Of a DNA stretch of 64,000 bases, positions 43,158 through 52,916 are shown piece after piece (positions within the stretch are counted from its first letter, which is position 1; each line of letters opens with the position of its first letter). This stretch comes from a bacterium (lineage in GTDB: Bacteria > UBA8248). The DNA is taken from NCBI GenBank assembly GCA_022825065.1, contig JAJDYR010000039.1, positions 1 to 64,000 of the forward strand, read 5' to 3'. A program made the position numbers and the translations under genes. The notes beneath the pieces were generated by a model that was not told the origin of the DNA, ran no database searches, and was given only the letters and a program-made list of their open reading frames with translations.

Positions 43158-45296
43158 ATGAATCAGCCGGAAGGGCGCCTGGGCGCCGAATGGATGGATG
43201 GGGGCGTGCGGTTTTCCCTTTTCTCCGAGAACGCGGAGGGGGTCGAGCTTTGCCTGTTCGACCCCTATGACCACGCAAAGGAGACTTCGCGCGTTCCTCT
43301 GGCTCGCGAGGGCGACGTGTGGAGCGTGGAAGTAAAAGGCCTGCAGCCGAGCCAACCCTATGGATTCCGCGTCCACGGCCCCTATGCGCCCGCGCAGGGG
43401 CATCGCTTCAACGGTTACAAGGTGCTGCTGGACCCTTATGCGCGGGCGATTGCGGGCGAGGTTCACTGGTGCGAGGAGATGTACGCCTACCGGGATGGCG
43501 ACATCCACCACTTCGACGCAAGGGACAACGCCCACGCGGCGCCCAAGAGCGTGCTCGTGGATTCATCCTTCGACTGGGAGGACGTCCCCCCGCCGGGCAC
43601 GCCCTGGTCCGAGACCGTCGTATACGAGCTGCACGTAAAAGGCTTCACCATGCGGCATCCCGACGTGCCCGAAGAACTCCGGGGCGCGTATTCGGGTCTG
43701 GCCCACCCTGCCGTGGTCGAATACCTGAAAGATCTGGGCGTGACGGCCATCGAGCTTCTGCCCGTTCATCACCGGGTCTCTGAGCAGCGTCTCCAGATGC
43801 TGGGGCTTTCCAATTATTGGGGATACGCGACGCTCGGCTTTTTCGCGCCCGATGCGCGCTTTTCCAGCCGCGGCGACCGGGGCGGGCAGGTCGATGAGTT
43901 CAAGGAGATGGTGAAGGCGTATCACCGCGCGGGAATCGAGGTGATTCTCGACGTGGCCTACAACCACACCGGGGAGGGGGATTTCCGGGGTCCGCATCTC
44001 TCTTTTCGCGGGCTGGACAACCGGGCCTATTACCGCGTGGATCCAAAGGACGAGAGCCGCTACGTCGACACCACCGGCTGCGGCAACTCGCTGAACGCCT
44101 CGCATCCGGCGGTCCTGCGCCTCATCGTGGACAGCCTGCGCTGCTGGGCGGAGGAATTCCACGTCGATGGTTTCCGGTTCGACCTCGCTCCTTCCCTCGC
44201 GCGCACCGGGAGGGCCTTCGACCCCGAATCGGCGTTCTTCAAAACGATTTCGGCCGACCCGGTCCTCTCGAAGCTCAAGCTCATCGCCGAGCCCTGGGAT
44301 TTGGGCGAGGAGGGCTATCAACTGGGGAATTTCCCGAAGGGCTGGACGGAGTGGAACGGGGAGTACCGCGACGCGGCGCGCCGGTTCTGGCGCGCGGATT
44401 TCAACCAGGCGGCGGAATTCGCCACGCGCCTGACGGGGAGCAGCGACGTTTTCGAGGCCGGCGGGCGTTCGCCCCAGGCGAGTCTGAACTACGTCGCCTG
44501 CCACGACGGACTCACGCTCGAGGATCTGGTGAGCTTCCAGCACAAGCACAACGAAGCGAACGGGGAGGACAACAAAGACGGCGCGGATGATGACCACAGC
44601 TGGAACGGCGGGGTGGAGGGCCCGACGGACGACCCCTTCGTATCGACCATGCGCGCGCGGCGCAAGAAGAACCTGCTCGCGAGCCTGTTCCTCGCCCAGG
44701 GCGTGCCGATGCTCCAGGCGGGAGACGAGTTCGGCCGCACGCAGTCCGGGAACAACAACGCCTATTGCCAGGACAACGAGACCTCCTGGGTGGATTGGGA
44801 ACTGGCGGAAAAAAACGGGAACCTGCTCTCTTTCGTCAAACACCTGATCCGCTGGACCGGGTCCCAGACGGCGTTTCGGCGGATGGAGATTTTCCCGAAG
44901 AGAAGCCTGCACGGAACGGACAGGCCCGGGGTCGTCTGGCTTCACCACCTGGGCCATGAAATGAGCGCCGAAGAGTGGGATGTGCACTTCATGAAGTGTT
45001 TCGGCTTCAGGCTGAGGGAGGCGCCGGGCGGTGAACATTTTTCTCGGCTCGGGCCCAGGAATCGTGATATTTTCATGGTTCTCATGAACGCGCACCATGA
45101 GGCGATACCCTTCTTTTTCCTCGATGAAGACAGACGGAAGAGGTGGACGGTGGTGATGGATACATCCCAGGTCGATGAAAAAGGGTGGGCCTGGCGGATC
45201 CACTCGGGCGATTCCTACCATCTCGCCGGGGAGTCGCTGGTCCTGCTGAGGGGCCGCAACGAACCGCCCGTGGCGCGGGGAGAGAGTATCCTATGA
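43158..45296 (+). CDS. glgX: Glycogen debranching enzyme
   Basis: A 712-residue GH13 isoamylase-type debranching enzyme that cleaves alpha-1,6 branches of glycogen. An N-terminal CBM48-like domain (EGRLGAEWMDGGVRFSLF) precedes the barrel. Conserved regions are LDVAYNHTGEGD, VDGFRFDLAPSL (nucleophile Asp), LIAEPWDLG (acid/base Glu) and CHDGLTLEDLV (His-Asp). ATG 43158 has GGGAGAAAG upstream. Its stop overlaps glgB start by ATGA, so degradation and branching enzymes are coupled. Confidence 0.95.
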   Translation: MNQPEGRLGAEWMDGGVRFSLFSENAEGVELCLFDPYDHAKETSRVPLAREGDVWSVEVKGLQPSQPYGFRVHGPYAPAQGHRFNGYKVLLDPYARAIAGEVHWCEEMYAYRDGDIHHFDARDNAHAAPKSVLVDSSFDWEDVPPPGTPWSETVVYELHVKGFTMRHPDVPEELRGAYSGLAHPAVVEYLKDLGVTAIELLPVHHRVSEQRLQMLGLSNYWGYATLGFFAPDARFSSRGDRGGQVDEFKEMVKAYHRAGIEVILDVAYNHTGEGDFRGPHLSFRGLDNRAYYRVDPKDESRYVDTTGCGNSLNASHPAVLRLIVDSLRCWAEEFHVDGFRFDLAPSLARTGRAFDPESAFFKTISADPVLSKLKLIAEPWDLGEEGYQLGNFPKGWTEWNGEYRDAARRFWRADFNQAAEFATRLTGSSDVFEAGGRSPQASLNYVACHDGLTLEDLVSFQHKHNEANGEDNKDGADDDHSWNGGVEGPTDDPFVSTMRARRKKNLLASLFLAQGVPMLQAGDEFGRTQSGNNNAYCQDNETSWVDWELAEKNGNLLSFVKHLIRWTGSQTAFRRMEIFPKRSLHGTDRPGVVWLHHLGHEMSAEEWDVHFMKCFGFRLREAPGGEHFSRLGPRNRDIFMVLMNAHHEAIPFFFLDEDRRKRWTVVMDTSQVDEKGWAWRIHSGDSYHLAGESLVLLRGRNEPPVARGESIL

Positions 45297-47209
45297 GCGT
45301 CGTCCATTACCCCGCGCTTTCCTACATCACGGATTACGACATCTACCTGTTCAACCAGGGCTCCCACTTCACCTTGTACGATAAAATGGGCGCGCACCCC
45401 ATGACGGTGGACGGGGAGGAGGGCGTTCACTTCGCCTTGTGGGCGCCGAACGCGGATTCCGTGAGCGTCATCGGGGATTTCAACGGCTGGGACGAGGAGG
45501 GCCATCCGCTGGCTCCGGTGGAAAGCTCCGGCATTTGGGCGGGGTTCATCCCGGGCGTGGGAACGGGTGAAGTATACAAATACCGGATTCATTCGCAGTT
45601 CGGCGACTACCGCGTCGAGAAGGCGGATCCCTTCGGGTTCTACAGCGAGGTTCCTCCCAAGAGCGGCTCGGTCGTCTGGGAACTCGATTACGAATGGGGG
45701 GATGGAAACTGGATGGAGTGCCGGGGCGCGTGCAACGGCCGCGAAGCGCCCATTTCCATCTATGAGCTTCACATCGGCTCCTGGCGGCGGGCGCCGCATG
45801 AGGAGGACCGGCCCCTCACCTACAGGGAGCTGGCTCCCCGACTCGCCGAGCACATGCTCCACATGGGGTTCACCCACGTGGAATTCCTGCCGGTGATGGA
45901 GCACCCCTTCAACGGTTCGTGGGGATACCAGATCACCGGCTATTTCTCTCCCACGAGCCGCTTCGGGACGCCCCAGGACTTGATGTATCTCATCGACTAT
46001 CTCCACCAGCGCGGCCTGGGCGTGATTCTCGACTGGGTGCCCTCGCACTTCCCCACGGACGGGCACGGGCTGGGCTTTTTCGACGGGACCCATCTCTACG
46101 AGCACGCCGACCCCAGGCGGGGGTTTCACCCCGACTGGCGAAGCCACATCTTCAATTACGGGCGCAACGAGGTCGCCGCCTTCCTCATCAGCAGCGCCAT
46201 GTACTGGCTGGAGTATTTCCACGCCGACGGGCTGCGCGTCGACGGCGTGGCCTCCATGCTCTATCTCGATTATTCGAGAGAAGAGGGCGAGTGGCTTCCC
46301 AACGAAGAGGGGGGCCGGGAGAACCTCGAGGCCATCTCTTTCCTCAGGCGACTGAACACGGAAGTCTATCGCCGGTTCCCCGACGTGCAGACCATCGCGG
46401 AAGAATCCACCGCCTGGCCGATGGTCTCGAGACCCGTGGATACGGGGGGGCTGGGTTTCGGCATGAAGTGGGACATGGGCTGGATGCACGACTCGCTCGA
46501 ATACATGAAAAAAGACCCCGTTCACCGCAAATTCCACCACAACCTGCTCACGTTCCGGATACTCTACGCCTACAAGGAGAACTTCGTGCTGCCGCTCTCC
46601 CACGACGAGGTGGTGCACGGCAAGAGTTCCCTGCTCGGGAAAATGCCGGGAGAGGGCGGGCGGAAATTCGCGAACCTTCGCGCGCTCTACGGGCTGATGT
46701 TCGCCCAGCCGGGCAAGAAACTCCTCTTCATGGGCGGGGAATTCGGCCAGTGGCGCGAGTGGAACCACGACGGCGCGCTCGACTGGGATTTGACCCAGGA
46801 GCCCTTGAGAGCGGGGCTGATGAAGTGGGTGCGCGACCTGAACGCCTTCTACCATCAGGAGCGCGCCCTGTTCCGGAGGGATTACGACCCGCGGGGGTTC
46901 AAGTGGGTGGCGGCGGATGCGGCCGACGACAGCGTGCTGGGGTTCGTTCGGATCGCCACGGAGGATGAACCCATGCTGCTCGTGGCGGCGAACCTGACGC
47001 CCGTGCCCCGGATGGACTACCGGATGGGGGTTCCCGCCGACGGCGATTGGATCGAGGTGCTGAACAGCGATTCGGAGATCTACGGAGGCGGCGGGGTGGG
47101 GAATCCCGACGGCTGCCACGCGGTGGCGGCGCCCCTGAACGACCAGCCCTATTCGATAGAGATCACGCTACCGCCCCTCGCGGTCGTTTATCTGAGAGAG
47201 ACGCATTAG
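45293..47209 (+). CDS. glgB: 1,4-alpha-glucan branching enzyme
   Basis: A 638-residue GH13 branching enzyme that makes the alpha-1,6 branches of glycogen. CBM48 domain at about 30-110 (VHFALWAPNADSVSVIGDFNGW), then barrel regions DWVPSHFP, GLRVDGVASMLYLDYSR (nucleophile Asp), TIAEESTAWP (acid/base Glu) and LPLSHDEVVHGK. ATG 45293 lies within the glgX stop. Length is that of the short GlgB type lacking the N1 domain. No glgA or glgC nearby. Confidence 0.95.
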   Translation: MSVVHYPALSYITDYDIYLFNQGSHFTLYDKMGAHPMTVDGEEGVHFALWAPNADSVSVIGDFNGWDEEGHPLAPVESSGIWAGFIPGVGTGEVYKYRIHSQFGDYRVEKADPFGFYSEVPPKSGSVVWELDYEWGDGNWMECRGACNGREAPISIYELHIGSWRRAPHEEDRPLTYRELAPRLAEHMLHMGFTHVEFLPVMEHPFNGSWGYQITGYFSPTSRFGTPQDLMYLIDYLHQRGLGVILDWVPSHFPTDGHGLGFFDGTHLYEHADPRRGFHPDWRSHIFNYGRNEVAAFLISSAMYWLEYFHADGLRVDGVASMLYLDYSREEGEWLPNEEGGRENLEAISFLRRLNTEVYRRFPDVQTIAEESTAWPMVSRPVDTGGLGFGMKWDMGWMHDSLEYMKKDPVHRKFHHNLLTFRILYAYKENFVLPLSHDEVVHGKSSLLGKMPGEGGRKFANLRALYGLMFAQPGKKLLFMGGEFGQWREWNHDGALDWDLTQEPLRAGLMKWVRDLNAFYHQERALFRRDYDPRGFKWVAADAADDSVLGFVRIATEDEPMLLVAANLTPVPRMDYRMGVPADGDWIEVLNSDSEIYGGGGVGNPDGCHAVAAPLNDQPYSIEITLPPLAVVYLRETH

Positions 47210-47211
47210 GC

Positions 47212-47620
47212 GGGATTGTTCAAAAAGTCCCCCTCCTCAGGAGATAAAGGCCCCCCCTTGTCGGGGCCGTTGAAAAAGATCCCCGTTCAAGGGGTGGAGG
47301 AGATGCTCCTTTCGCCCTGAAAACCAACCCCCCCTACCCCCCCTTGTCAGGGGGGCAAGAAAGAGCAAAACCCCCTCAGCTAAAATGGCGAGAGGATTCA
47401 GGTATGGCGGTGTCGGGGCAAGAAAAAGCAAAACCCCGGCGGGGTGGGGTAATATAAAAAAAGAAGGCTTCCCCCGACAGGGGGGAACAACAAAAAGACC
47501 CCCCTGACAAGGGGGGGTAGGGGGGGTTGCCTTTGTATTTTATTTTCTGATTGGTTCCCACCGATAACGGGGAGATGAAAAGCCGGTGTATTGTCTTTCT
47601 GCTTGAAAATGGATTCCGGT
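47212..47620. repeat. Composite palindromic repeat region
   Basis: Left ends GGGATTGTTCAAAAAGTCCCC at 47212 and GGGGCCGTTGAAAAAGATCC at 47263, but no matching right end is found. Tandem and inverted copies of the CCCCCCTTGTCAGGGGGG / AAGAAAGAGCAAAACCCC module follow (47325-47530), then a GGGGAGATGAAAAGCC / GAAAATGGATTCCGG module shared with 13060-13130 and 53355-53423. Likely a truncated or merged set of elements. Nothing coding in 47210-47762. Confidence 0.6.
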
Positions 47621-47762
47621 CAATCCCTCCTTTCTCAGTCGGGACTGATGCCGGAATGGCGAATGCCAACCGAGGAGGACTAACCCCACAGGAGGAAGTC
47701 AGTCCAGACCGAGGAGGGACCGGGATTTTGACTGCGGACCAATGCGTCCGCCCTGTTTGTGT

Positions 47763-48395
47763 CTAATACAGGTCCGTCTTGTACCTCTCCTGGATGCCCT
47801 TGTTGAGTTCCTCTCCGTCGCCGTAGCCGTCTTCGGCTATCTGATCGGAGAGCATCTGCCCCATCGAGGGGAAAGACTTTCTTTCGATGTGTTTTTCCGC
47901 GTTCCAGAGGTCCGCGCGGATGAGGGCCTTTCCGCAGTGGAGATACACGTCGTCCACGTCGATGATCATCGCCGACCGGGGCAGCCTGCCCTTCACCGAG
48001 TGCGGTTCGAGGACTTCGGGGTCCGTGGTGATGCGCGCGCGACCGTTCACGCGCAGCGTCTCGCACATGCCGGGCACGAGGAAGAGGAGGCCGACGTGGT
48101 TGTTCTCCACGATGTTGCTCATGGTGTCGACGCGGTTGTTGCCCGGCCTGTCCGGGATGATCAGGGTGCTGTCGTCGATCACCTTGACGAATCCGGCCGG
48201 GTCCCCCTTGGGAGATGCGTCCGCGCCCTCCGCCGTGGCGGAGGAGATGACCATGAACGGAGAGAGCGCGATGAAGTTCTTCGCGTGCTCGTCGAGCTTC
48301 GCCATCTGCTTCTTGACGCTGCGCTCGTTGGCCGGGCCGTAGAACTCGCGAAGCTCTTCTTTGGTTTCTATTTTGGACGCTGTCGTCTGCTCCAT
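47763..48395 (-). CDS. Pyridoxamine 5'-phosphate oxidase-like flavin-binding protein
   Basis: A 210-residue PPOX-fold protein. HAKNFIALSPFMVISSATAEGADASPKGDPAGFVKVIDDSTLIIPDRPGNNR-type content (family blocks SSATAEG, DASPKGD, IPDRPGNNR), then ENNHVGLLFLVPGM, LRVNGRARI and MIIDVDDVYLHCGKALIRADLW are typical of the MSMEG_1061-like PPOX group. It probably binds FMN or F420 and acts as a reductase; no substrate can be named. Monocistronic, just upstream of tRNA-Cys on the same strand. Confidence 0.87.
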   Translation of the reverse strand: MEQTTASKIETKEELREFYGPANERSVKKQMAKLDEHAKNFIALSPFMVISSATAEGADASPKGDPAGFVKVIDDSTLIIPDRPGNNRVDTMSNIVENNHVGLLFLVPGMCETLRVNGRARITTDPEVLEPHSVKGRLPRSAMIIDVDDVYLHCGKALIRADLWNAEKHIERKSFPSMGQMLSDQIAEDGYGDGEELNKGIQERYKTDLY

Positions 48396-48420
48396 CGAAT
48401 CGTCTCCCTCCGCGGGGTTT

Positions 48421-48495
48421 TGGAGGCGCCACCCGGATTCGAACCGGGGAATAAAGGATTTGCAGTCCTCTGCCTTACCACTTGGCTATGGCGCC
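48421..48495 (-). tRNA. tRNA-Cys (anticodon GCA), CCA encoded
   Basis: Seven-base acceptor stem GGCGCCA/TGGCGCC, D-arm GCCAAGTGGTAAGGC, anticodon loop CTGCAAATC with GCA, T-arm GGTTCGAATCC, discriminator U73 and genomic CCA (complement of TGG at 48421-48423). U73 and GCA are both characteristic of tRNA-Cys. Confidence 0.95.
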
Positions 48496-48771
48496 GGGGT
48501 GTCGGGGCGTGACGCCCGAAATCAAGAATCCTTATTATCCTACCTGAACCGGCGTTGTCCAGCGAGCGGCGGTTTTCTTCCTTGACGGTCATACCACTCG
48601 ACCGATAGGCGAGGGCGCGGCTTTTGGATTAGACTGGCCTTCCAGGGCCCGTCATTCCCGGGGAAGCGCGGACGTGACGGGATGGAGCAGGGGCGGTTCG
48701 CGAACCGCCCCTGCGGCCGCCGCAGCGAAAACCGGGGCGGCCGGGTTTTCTCTCATTCACGGGAGGGGTTC

Positions 48772-49836
48772 ATGTCGGCGCATCCAGCGGTGGAAAACGC
48801 GCCCGCGTATGCGGATTCCGCCTTCATGCGCGCCTGCCGGGGGCTTCCCAACGCGAGGACGCCCGTCTGGCTCATGCGTCAGGCGGGCAGGTACATGCGC
48901 GAGTACCGCGCCGTGCGCGAGAAGGTCTCCTTCATCGAGCTTTGCCGCACGCCCGATCTGGCCGCCGAGGTCGCCGTCACGGCCTTAGACGCCATTGGCG
49001 CGGACGCGGCCATCCTGTTCTCGGACATTCTGCTCATCTTGCAACCCATGGGCATGGACCTCGAATACCCGGAGGGAGGCCCCGTTCTCCACAACCCGGT
49101 CCGGGAGGCTTCGGACGTGGAGCGGCTGAGAGAAGCGGAGCCGCGCGAGAGCCTTGGTTTTGTCTTCGAGGCAGTCCGGAAGACCAGGGAACGGATGAAC
49201 CCCGCCCTTCCGCTCATCGGCTTTTGCGGCGCGCCCTTCACGCTGGCCTCTTACATGATCGAGGGCGGCGGCTCGCGCAATTTCGAGAACACGAAAAGAT
49301 TCATGTACGCCGATCCGGGCGCGTGGCACGCGCTCATGGAAAAGCTCGTGCGCGGGCTGAGCGTCTACCTGAACGAACAGATTCGCGCGGGCGCGCAGGC
49401 GGTGCAGATTTTCGACAGCTGGGTGGGGTGCCTCTCGCCGGGCGATTTCCGGGAGTTCGTCCTGCCCCACAGCCGCGCGCTGATCGCGGGAATCGAAAAG
49501 GGCGCGCCCGTCGTCCACTTCGGCACGGGCACCGCGCCTTTTCTCAAGGCGTTCGCGGGAGCGGGCGGCGACGTGGCGGGGGTGGATTTCCGGGTGGAAC
49601 TGGCCGACGCCAGAGAGCGTCTGGGCGATATGGGGGTGCAGGGGAACCTCGACCCGTGCGTCCTGTTCGCGGCGCCTGAATATATCCTGGAGCGCGCGGA
49701 GGCCATCCTGCGGCAGGGGGCCGCGCGTCCGGGCCACATCTTCAACCTGGGGCACGGGATATTGCCGGGCACGCCGGTCGACAACGTCAGGAGACTCATC
49801 GGGTTCGTTCAGGAATGGGAAGCGGGGGCCGAATGA
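48772..49836 (+). CDS. hemE: Uroporphyrinogen decarboxylase
   Basis: Converts uroporphyrinogen III to coproporphyrinogen III. The 354-residue protein has the family start RTPVWLMRQAGRYMREYR, the ILFSDILLILQPMGMDLE block with catalytic Asp, GFCGAPFTLASYMIEGG, and FGTGTAPFLKAF and PGHIFNLGHGILPGTPVDNV at the end. ATG 48772 follows GGGAGGGG. First gene of hemEHY; stop overlaps hemH by ATGA. Confidence 0.97.
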   Translation: MSAHPAVENAPAYADSAFMRACRGLPNARTPVWLMRQAGRYMREYRAVREKVSFIELCRTPDLAAEVAVTALDAIGADAAILFSDILLILQPMGMDLEYPEGGPVLHNPVREASDVERLREAEPRESLGFVFEAVRKTRERMNPALPLIGFCGAPFTLASYMIEGGGSRNFENTKRFMYADPGAWHALMEKLVRGLSVYLNEQIRAGAQAVQIFDSWVGCLSPGDFREFVLPHSRALIAGIEKGAPVVHFGTGTAPFLKAFAGAGGDVAGVDFRVELADARERLGDMGVQGNLDPCVLFAAPEYILERAEAILRQGAARPGHIFNLGHGILPGTPVDNVRRLIGFVQEWEAGAE

Positions 49837-50792
49837 GGGACAAGTTCGATTCCGTCATCATGATCGGTTTCGGCGGCCCCACGCGGGGCTGCTGCCGCCG
49901 CTACGAGGAATGCCCGGGCGAGGCGTATTGCTACGTGGAGGGCATCGTGGGCCAGAGGTCGGGCGGCCCCGAGCGCATAAGAGAGGTGGCCGCGCACTAT
50001 GAACACTTCGGCGGCGTATCGCCCTTCACGTTTTTTTCCCAGAAACAGGCGGGCGCGCTCGAAATGGCGCTCGAACGGGCGGGCGCAGGCGTTCCCGTCT
50101 ATACGGGCTATCGCTTCTGGACGCCCTACGTGGAAGAGACGCTGGCCGAGATGGGAAGGCGCGGCTTAAAGCGCGCGCTGGGCGTCATACTGGCCCCTCA
50201 CCGCACGAAAATCAGCTGGGAGGCCTACCGGGGCGCCGTCGCCTCGGCGCGAGAAGAACTGGGCGAAGATGCGCCCGAAGTCGAATTTCTCGAAAAACCC
50301 TGGCATACGCATACGGGTTTCATCGACGCCGTCGCCGAGCGGATGAGGCAGGCCCTCCCCGGAGAGGACGGGCTGAATGACGTGAGAGTCATCTTTACGG
50401 CCCACTCCATCCCCGTTTCCATGGCCAGGGCCTCTTCTTATGAGGAGGAATTCCGCGGAACGGCGGCTCTCGCGGCGCAGAAGCTGGGTTTGCAGAGCTA
50501 CGAGGTCGGCTTTCAGAGCAGTCCCGACGTTCCTCCCGGCACCTGGCTCGGCCCGGACGTGGTGGACGTGATTGGAAGCGCCAGCGGCGGCGCAAAGGCC
50601 GTTCTGGTGGTTCCAATCGGCTTCATATGCGATCACGTGGAGGTGTTGTTCGACCTCGACATCGAGGCGCGCGAAGCGGCCGAGTCGTCTGGGCTACGCT
50701 TCTACCGCGCGCCCACGGTGGGCACGCACCCCGCCTTCATCGGGATGCTCTCCGAGTTGGTGCGCGAGAAGATGACCGGGAGTGGAAATTGA
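49833..50792 (+). CDS. hemH: Ferrochelatase family protein
   Basis: Inserts Fe(II) into proto- or coproporphyrin. The 319-residue protein has the metal-handling His in TAHSIPVS (about residue 191) and the acidic helix DHVEVLFDLDIE (about 266-277) seen in HemH/CpfC. An unusual feature is four cysteines near the N-terminus (C20, C21, C27, C33 in GGPTRGCCRRYEECPGEAYC) where most ferrochelatases have none; these might hold an [Fe-S] cluster or be structural. ATGA overlap with hemE, TTGA overlap with hemY. In the hemEHY order found in Bacillus-type pathways. Confidence 0.9.
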   Translation: MRDKFDSVIMIGFGGPTRGCCRRYEECPGEAYCYVEGIVGQRSGGPERIREVAAHYEHFGGVSPFTFFSQKQAGALEMALERAGAGVPVYTGYRFWTPYVEETLAEMGRRGLKRALGVILAPHRTKISWEAYRGAVASAREELGEDAPEVEFLEKPWHTHTGFIDAVAERMRQALPGEDGLNDVRVIFTAHSIPVSMARASSYEEEFRGTAALAAQKLGLQSYEVGFQSSPDVPPGTWLGPDVVDVIGSASGGAKAVLVVPIGFICDHVEVLFDLDIEAREAAESSGLRFYRAPTVGTHPAFIGMLSELVREKMTGSGN

Positions 50793-52225
50793 CCCGGGAC
50801 GCCCGGCGGGTGGTCGTGCTCGGCGGAGGCGTTACGGGGCTTGTCGCCTGCTACCGGCTCCTTGAGGCCTCGAAGGCGCAGAATCTCTCTCTGGATATTC
50901 ATCTCATAGAAGCGTCTTCCCGGCTCGGCGGCGTTATCGAGACCGAGTTCGCAGACGGCGTACTGATGGAAAAAGGCCCCGATTGTTTCCTCGCATCTAA
51001 GCCTGAGGGCATCGAACTCTGCGAGGAACTGGGGCTCGGAAGTCAACTCATCGGCACGAACGAGCGCTACCGGCGCAGCTTCGTCCTGCGGGGCGACGAA
51101 CTGCTCCCCGTGCCCCAGGGATATTACCTTCTCGCGCCCTATCAAATCGGCCCGTTTCTCACGTCGCCCGTCTTCAGCCCGCTCGGCAAGCTCCGGATGG
51201 CGATGGACGTTCTCCTGCCCGGAAGGCGTGGGGATGATGATGAATCCCTGGCCGATTTCGTGCGCCGGCGCTTCGGACGCGAGGCGTTGGAGAGAATGGC
51301 GCAGCCCATGGTGGCGGGCATCTACTCGGCAGACCCGGAAAAGCTGAGCCTTCAGGCCACCATGCCGCAGTTTCACCAGATAGAGCGCGAACACAGGAGT
51401 CTTATTCTGGGGCTCAGGAAGCGGATGCAAAAGCGCGGAGCCGGCGAGGGCGTCTCAGCGAGCGGGCCGAGGTACGGCCTGTTCGTGAGTTTCGCGCGCG
51501 GGATGGGCGTCCTGGCGGAGGCCCTGGCGGAGGCGATTTCAGGTGTTGCGGTTCGGACGGGATGCCGGGCGGAAGCGCTCGAAAGATTCGAGCGGGGCTG
51601 GCGCGTTCGCCTGCAAGGCGGGGAGGAGGTGGACGCCGACGCGGCCTGCGTCACCCTGCCGCCAAGTGCTGCGGCGCGGATGCTGGAGAAAGCAGCACCC
51701 GGTATCTCGGGAGAGTTGATGAGCATCCCGAGCGGTTCCCTGGCGACGCTCAACCTCGTCTACCGGGCGGAACAGGTGGCGAATCCGCTCCATGCCATGG
51801 GTTTCGTGGTTCCTGCTATTGAGAACAAAACCCTCCTCGCGTGCTCGTTTTCGAGCACCAAGTTCGCGGGCAGAGCGCCCGAGGGCAAGGTGCTCATCCG
51901 CGCCTTCGCCGGAGGCGAGGCAGCCTCCCGGGCCGGGCTTTCGAATGAGGAACTCGCCGGGAGGCTAATCGAGGAGCTTCGCCCGATTCTGGGGATCACC
52001 GGAGAGCCCGAAGCGAGCGCATTTTACCGCTACGAGGAATCCCTGCCGCATTATCTGGTGGGCCACCTGGAGAAGGTGGAACGCATCGAAAGCGCGATTG
52101 AGGCGACGCCGGGTCTCGCTCTCGCGGGCAACGCCTACCGGGGCGTGGGGATTCCCGATTGCGTGAAATCTGCGGGTGATGCGGCGGAGAAGATTTTAGG
52201 CGATTTGCGGACTATCAATTCCTGA
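50789..52225 (+). CDS. hemY: Protoporphyrinogen/coproporphyrinogen oxidase
   Basis: FAD-dependent oxidation of the porphyrinogen ring. The 478-residue protein has the dinucleotide motif VVVLGGGVTGLVACYRLLE at about 7-25, SSRLGGVIETEFADG, RRRFGREALERMAQPMVAGIY and the C-terminal GLALAGNAYRGVGIPDCVKSA flavin-binding motif. TTG start at 50789 overlaps the hemH stop (TTGA). No hemQ/chdC gene follows, so whether this is the proto- or copro-type enzyme cannot be told here. Confidence 0.93.
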   Translation: MTRDARRVVVLGGGVTGLVACYRLLEASKAQNLSLDIHLIEASSRLGGVIETEFADGVLMEKGPDCFLASKPEGIELCEELGLGSQLIGTNERYRRSFVLRGDELLPVPQGYYLLAPYQIGPFLTSPVFSPLGKLRMAMDVLLPGRRGDDDESLADFVRRRFGREALERMAQPMVAGIYSADPEKLSLQATMPQFHQIEREHRSLILGLRKRMQKRGAGEGVSASGPRYGLFVSFARGMGVLAEALAEAISGVAVRTGCRAEALERFERGWRVRLQGGEEVDADAACVTLPPSAAARMLEKAAPGISGELMSIPSGSLATLNLVYRAEQVANPLHAMGFVVPAIENKTLLACSFSSTKFAGRAPEGKVLIRAFAGGEAASRAGLSNEELAGRLIEELRPILGITGEPEASAFYRYEESLPHYLVGHLEKVERIESAIEATPGLALAGNAYRGVGIPDCVKSAGDAAEKILGDLRTINS

Positions 52226-52350
52226 AGAAAAAGAAGAGAATAGAGAAGAGGCGCGTCCGTGGTCCCGCTTTGTTTGACCCGGCGCGGCGGCATTTGGTAT
52301 CAACGGCTGCCTGTATTTTTTGGATTTTCATTCCCCGCGGAGACGGTTCG

Positions 52351-52851
52351 ATGTTCGACGACGACATGCAGCGCGATTTCCACAGGCAGGTGAACGAGGA
52401 GATACGCATCCTCCAGCGGCCTTACGTGGGCATCGTGTCGGGCTATCACGAACTCGGCTACCGGGTGCTGGGCCCCGAGGTGGAAGAGCAGGCGGGTTCG
52501 GTCCAGATATCCGGCAAGCTGCTGGTGTCTCCCAAGCTGGTGTGGACGCCGGCCGAGGCGCAGAAGACGTTCGGCGAGATTTTCGAGGATTCGGAGATGA
52601 TGGATTCCGACCTCATCGGCCGCGTGTTCGCGTTCCCCGCCGTGGCGGCGGGCAACTTCAACATCGAGAACGAACACCTGAAGATCACCCACCACGAGTG
52701 GAGCCCGGAGGTCCTGGTGGAAAAGGTGCTGAACGAACTCGCGCGCCTGGAGACCACCGACACCGCCGTCGTCCGCACGCCGGACATCCGGTTCTACCCC
52801 CTCGCCGTCCAGCGGTTCATCCACGAAATCCTGAAAGAGGAATTCTCCTGA
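52351..52851 (+). CDS. Hypothetical protein
   Basis: A 166-residue soluble protein of unknown family. ATG 52351 is chosen over 52270 because the upstream part looks non-coding. Recognisable only by pattern: a helical start (RQVNEEIRILQRPYVGIVSGYHE), a strand region, IGRVFAFPAVAAGNFNIENE, and a helical end (QRFIHEILKEEF). Acidic, no membrane segment. Lies 125 bases after hemY on the same strand, possibly cotranscribed; no functional clue. Confidence 0.65.
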   Translation: MFDDDMQRDFHRQVNEEIRILQRPYVGIVSGYHELGYRVLGPEVEEQAGSVQISGKLLVSPKLVWTPAEAQKTFGEIFEDSEMMDSDLIGRVFAFPAVAAGNFNIENEHLKITHHEWSPEVLVEKVLNELARLETTDTAVVRTPDIRFYPLAVQRFIHEILKEEFS

Positions 52852-52916
52852 TCGGCTTCGCTAGAACCGCTATGCGCCAACCTGCAGTAATCCAGTATTT
52901 CAAATTTTTCTGAATC

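Noticed and set aside
48421..48495. tRNA-Cys as a phage attachment site
   Set aside because: No integrase nearby and no direct repeat of the tRNA 3' end found in the window.
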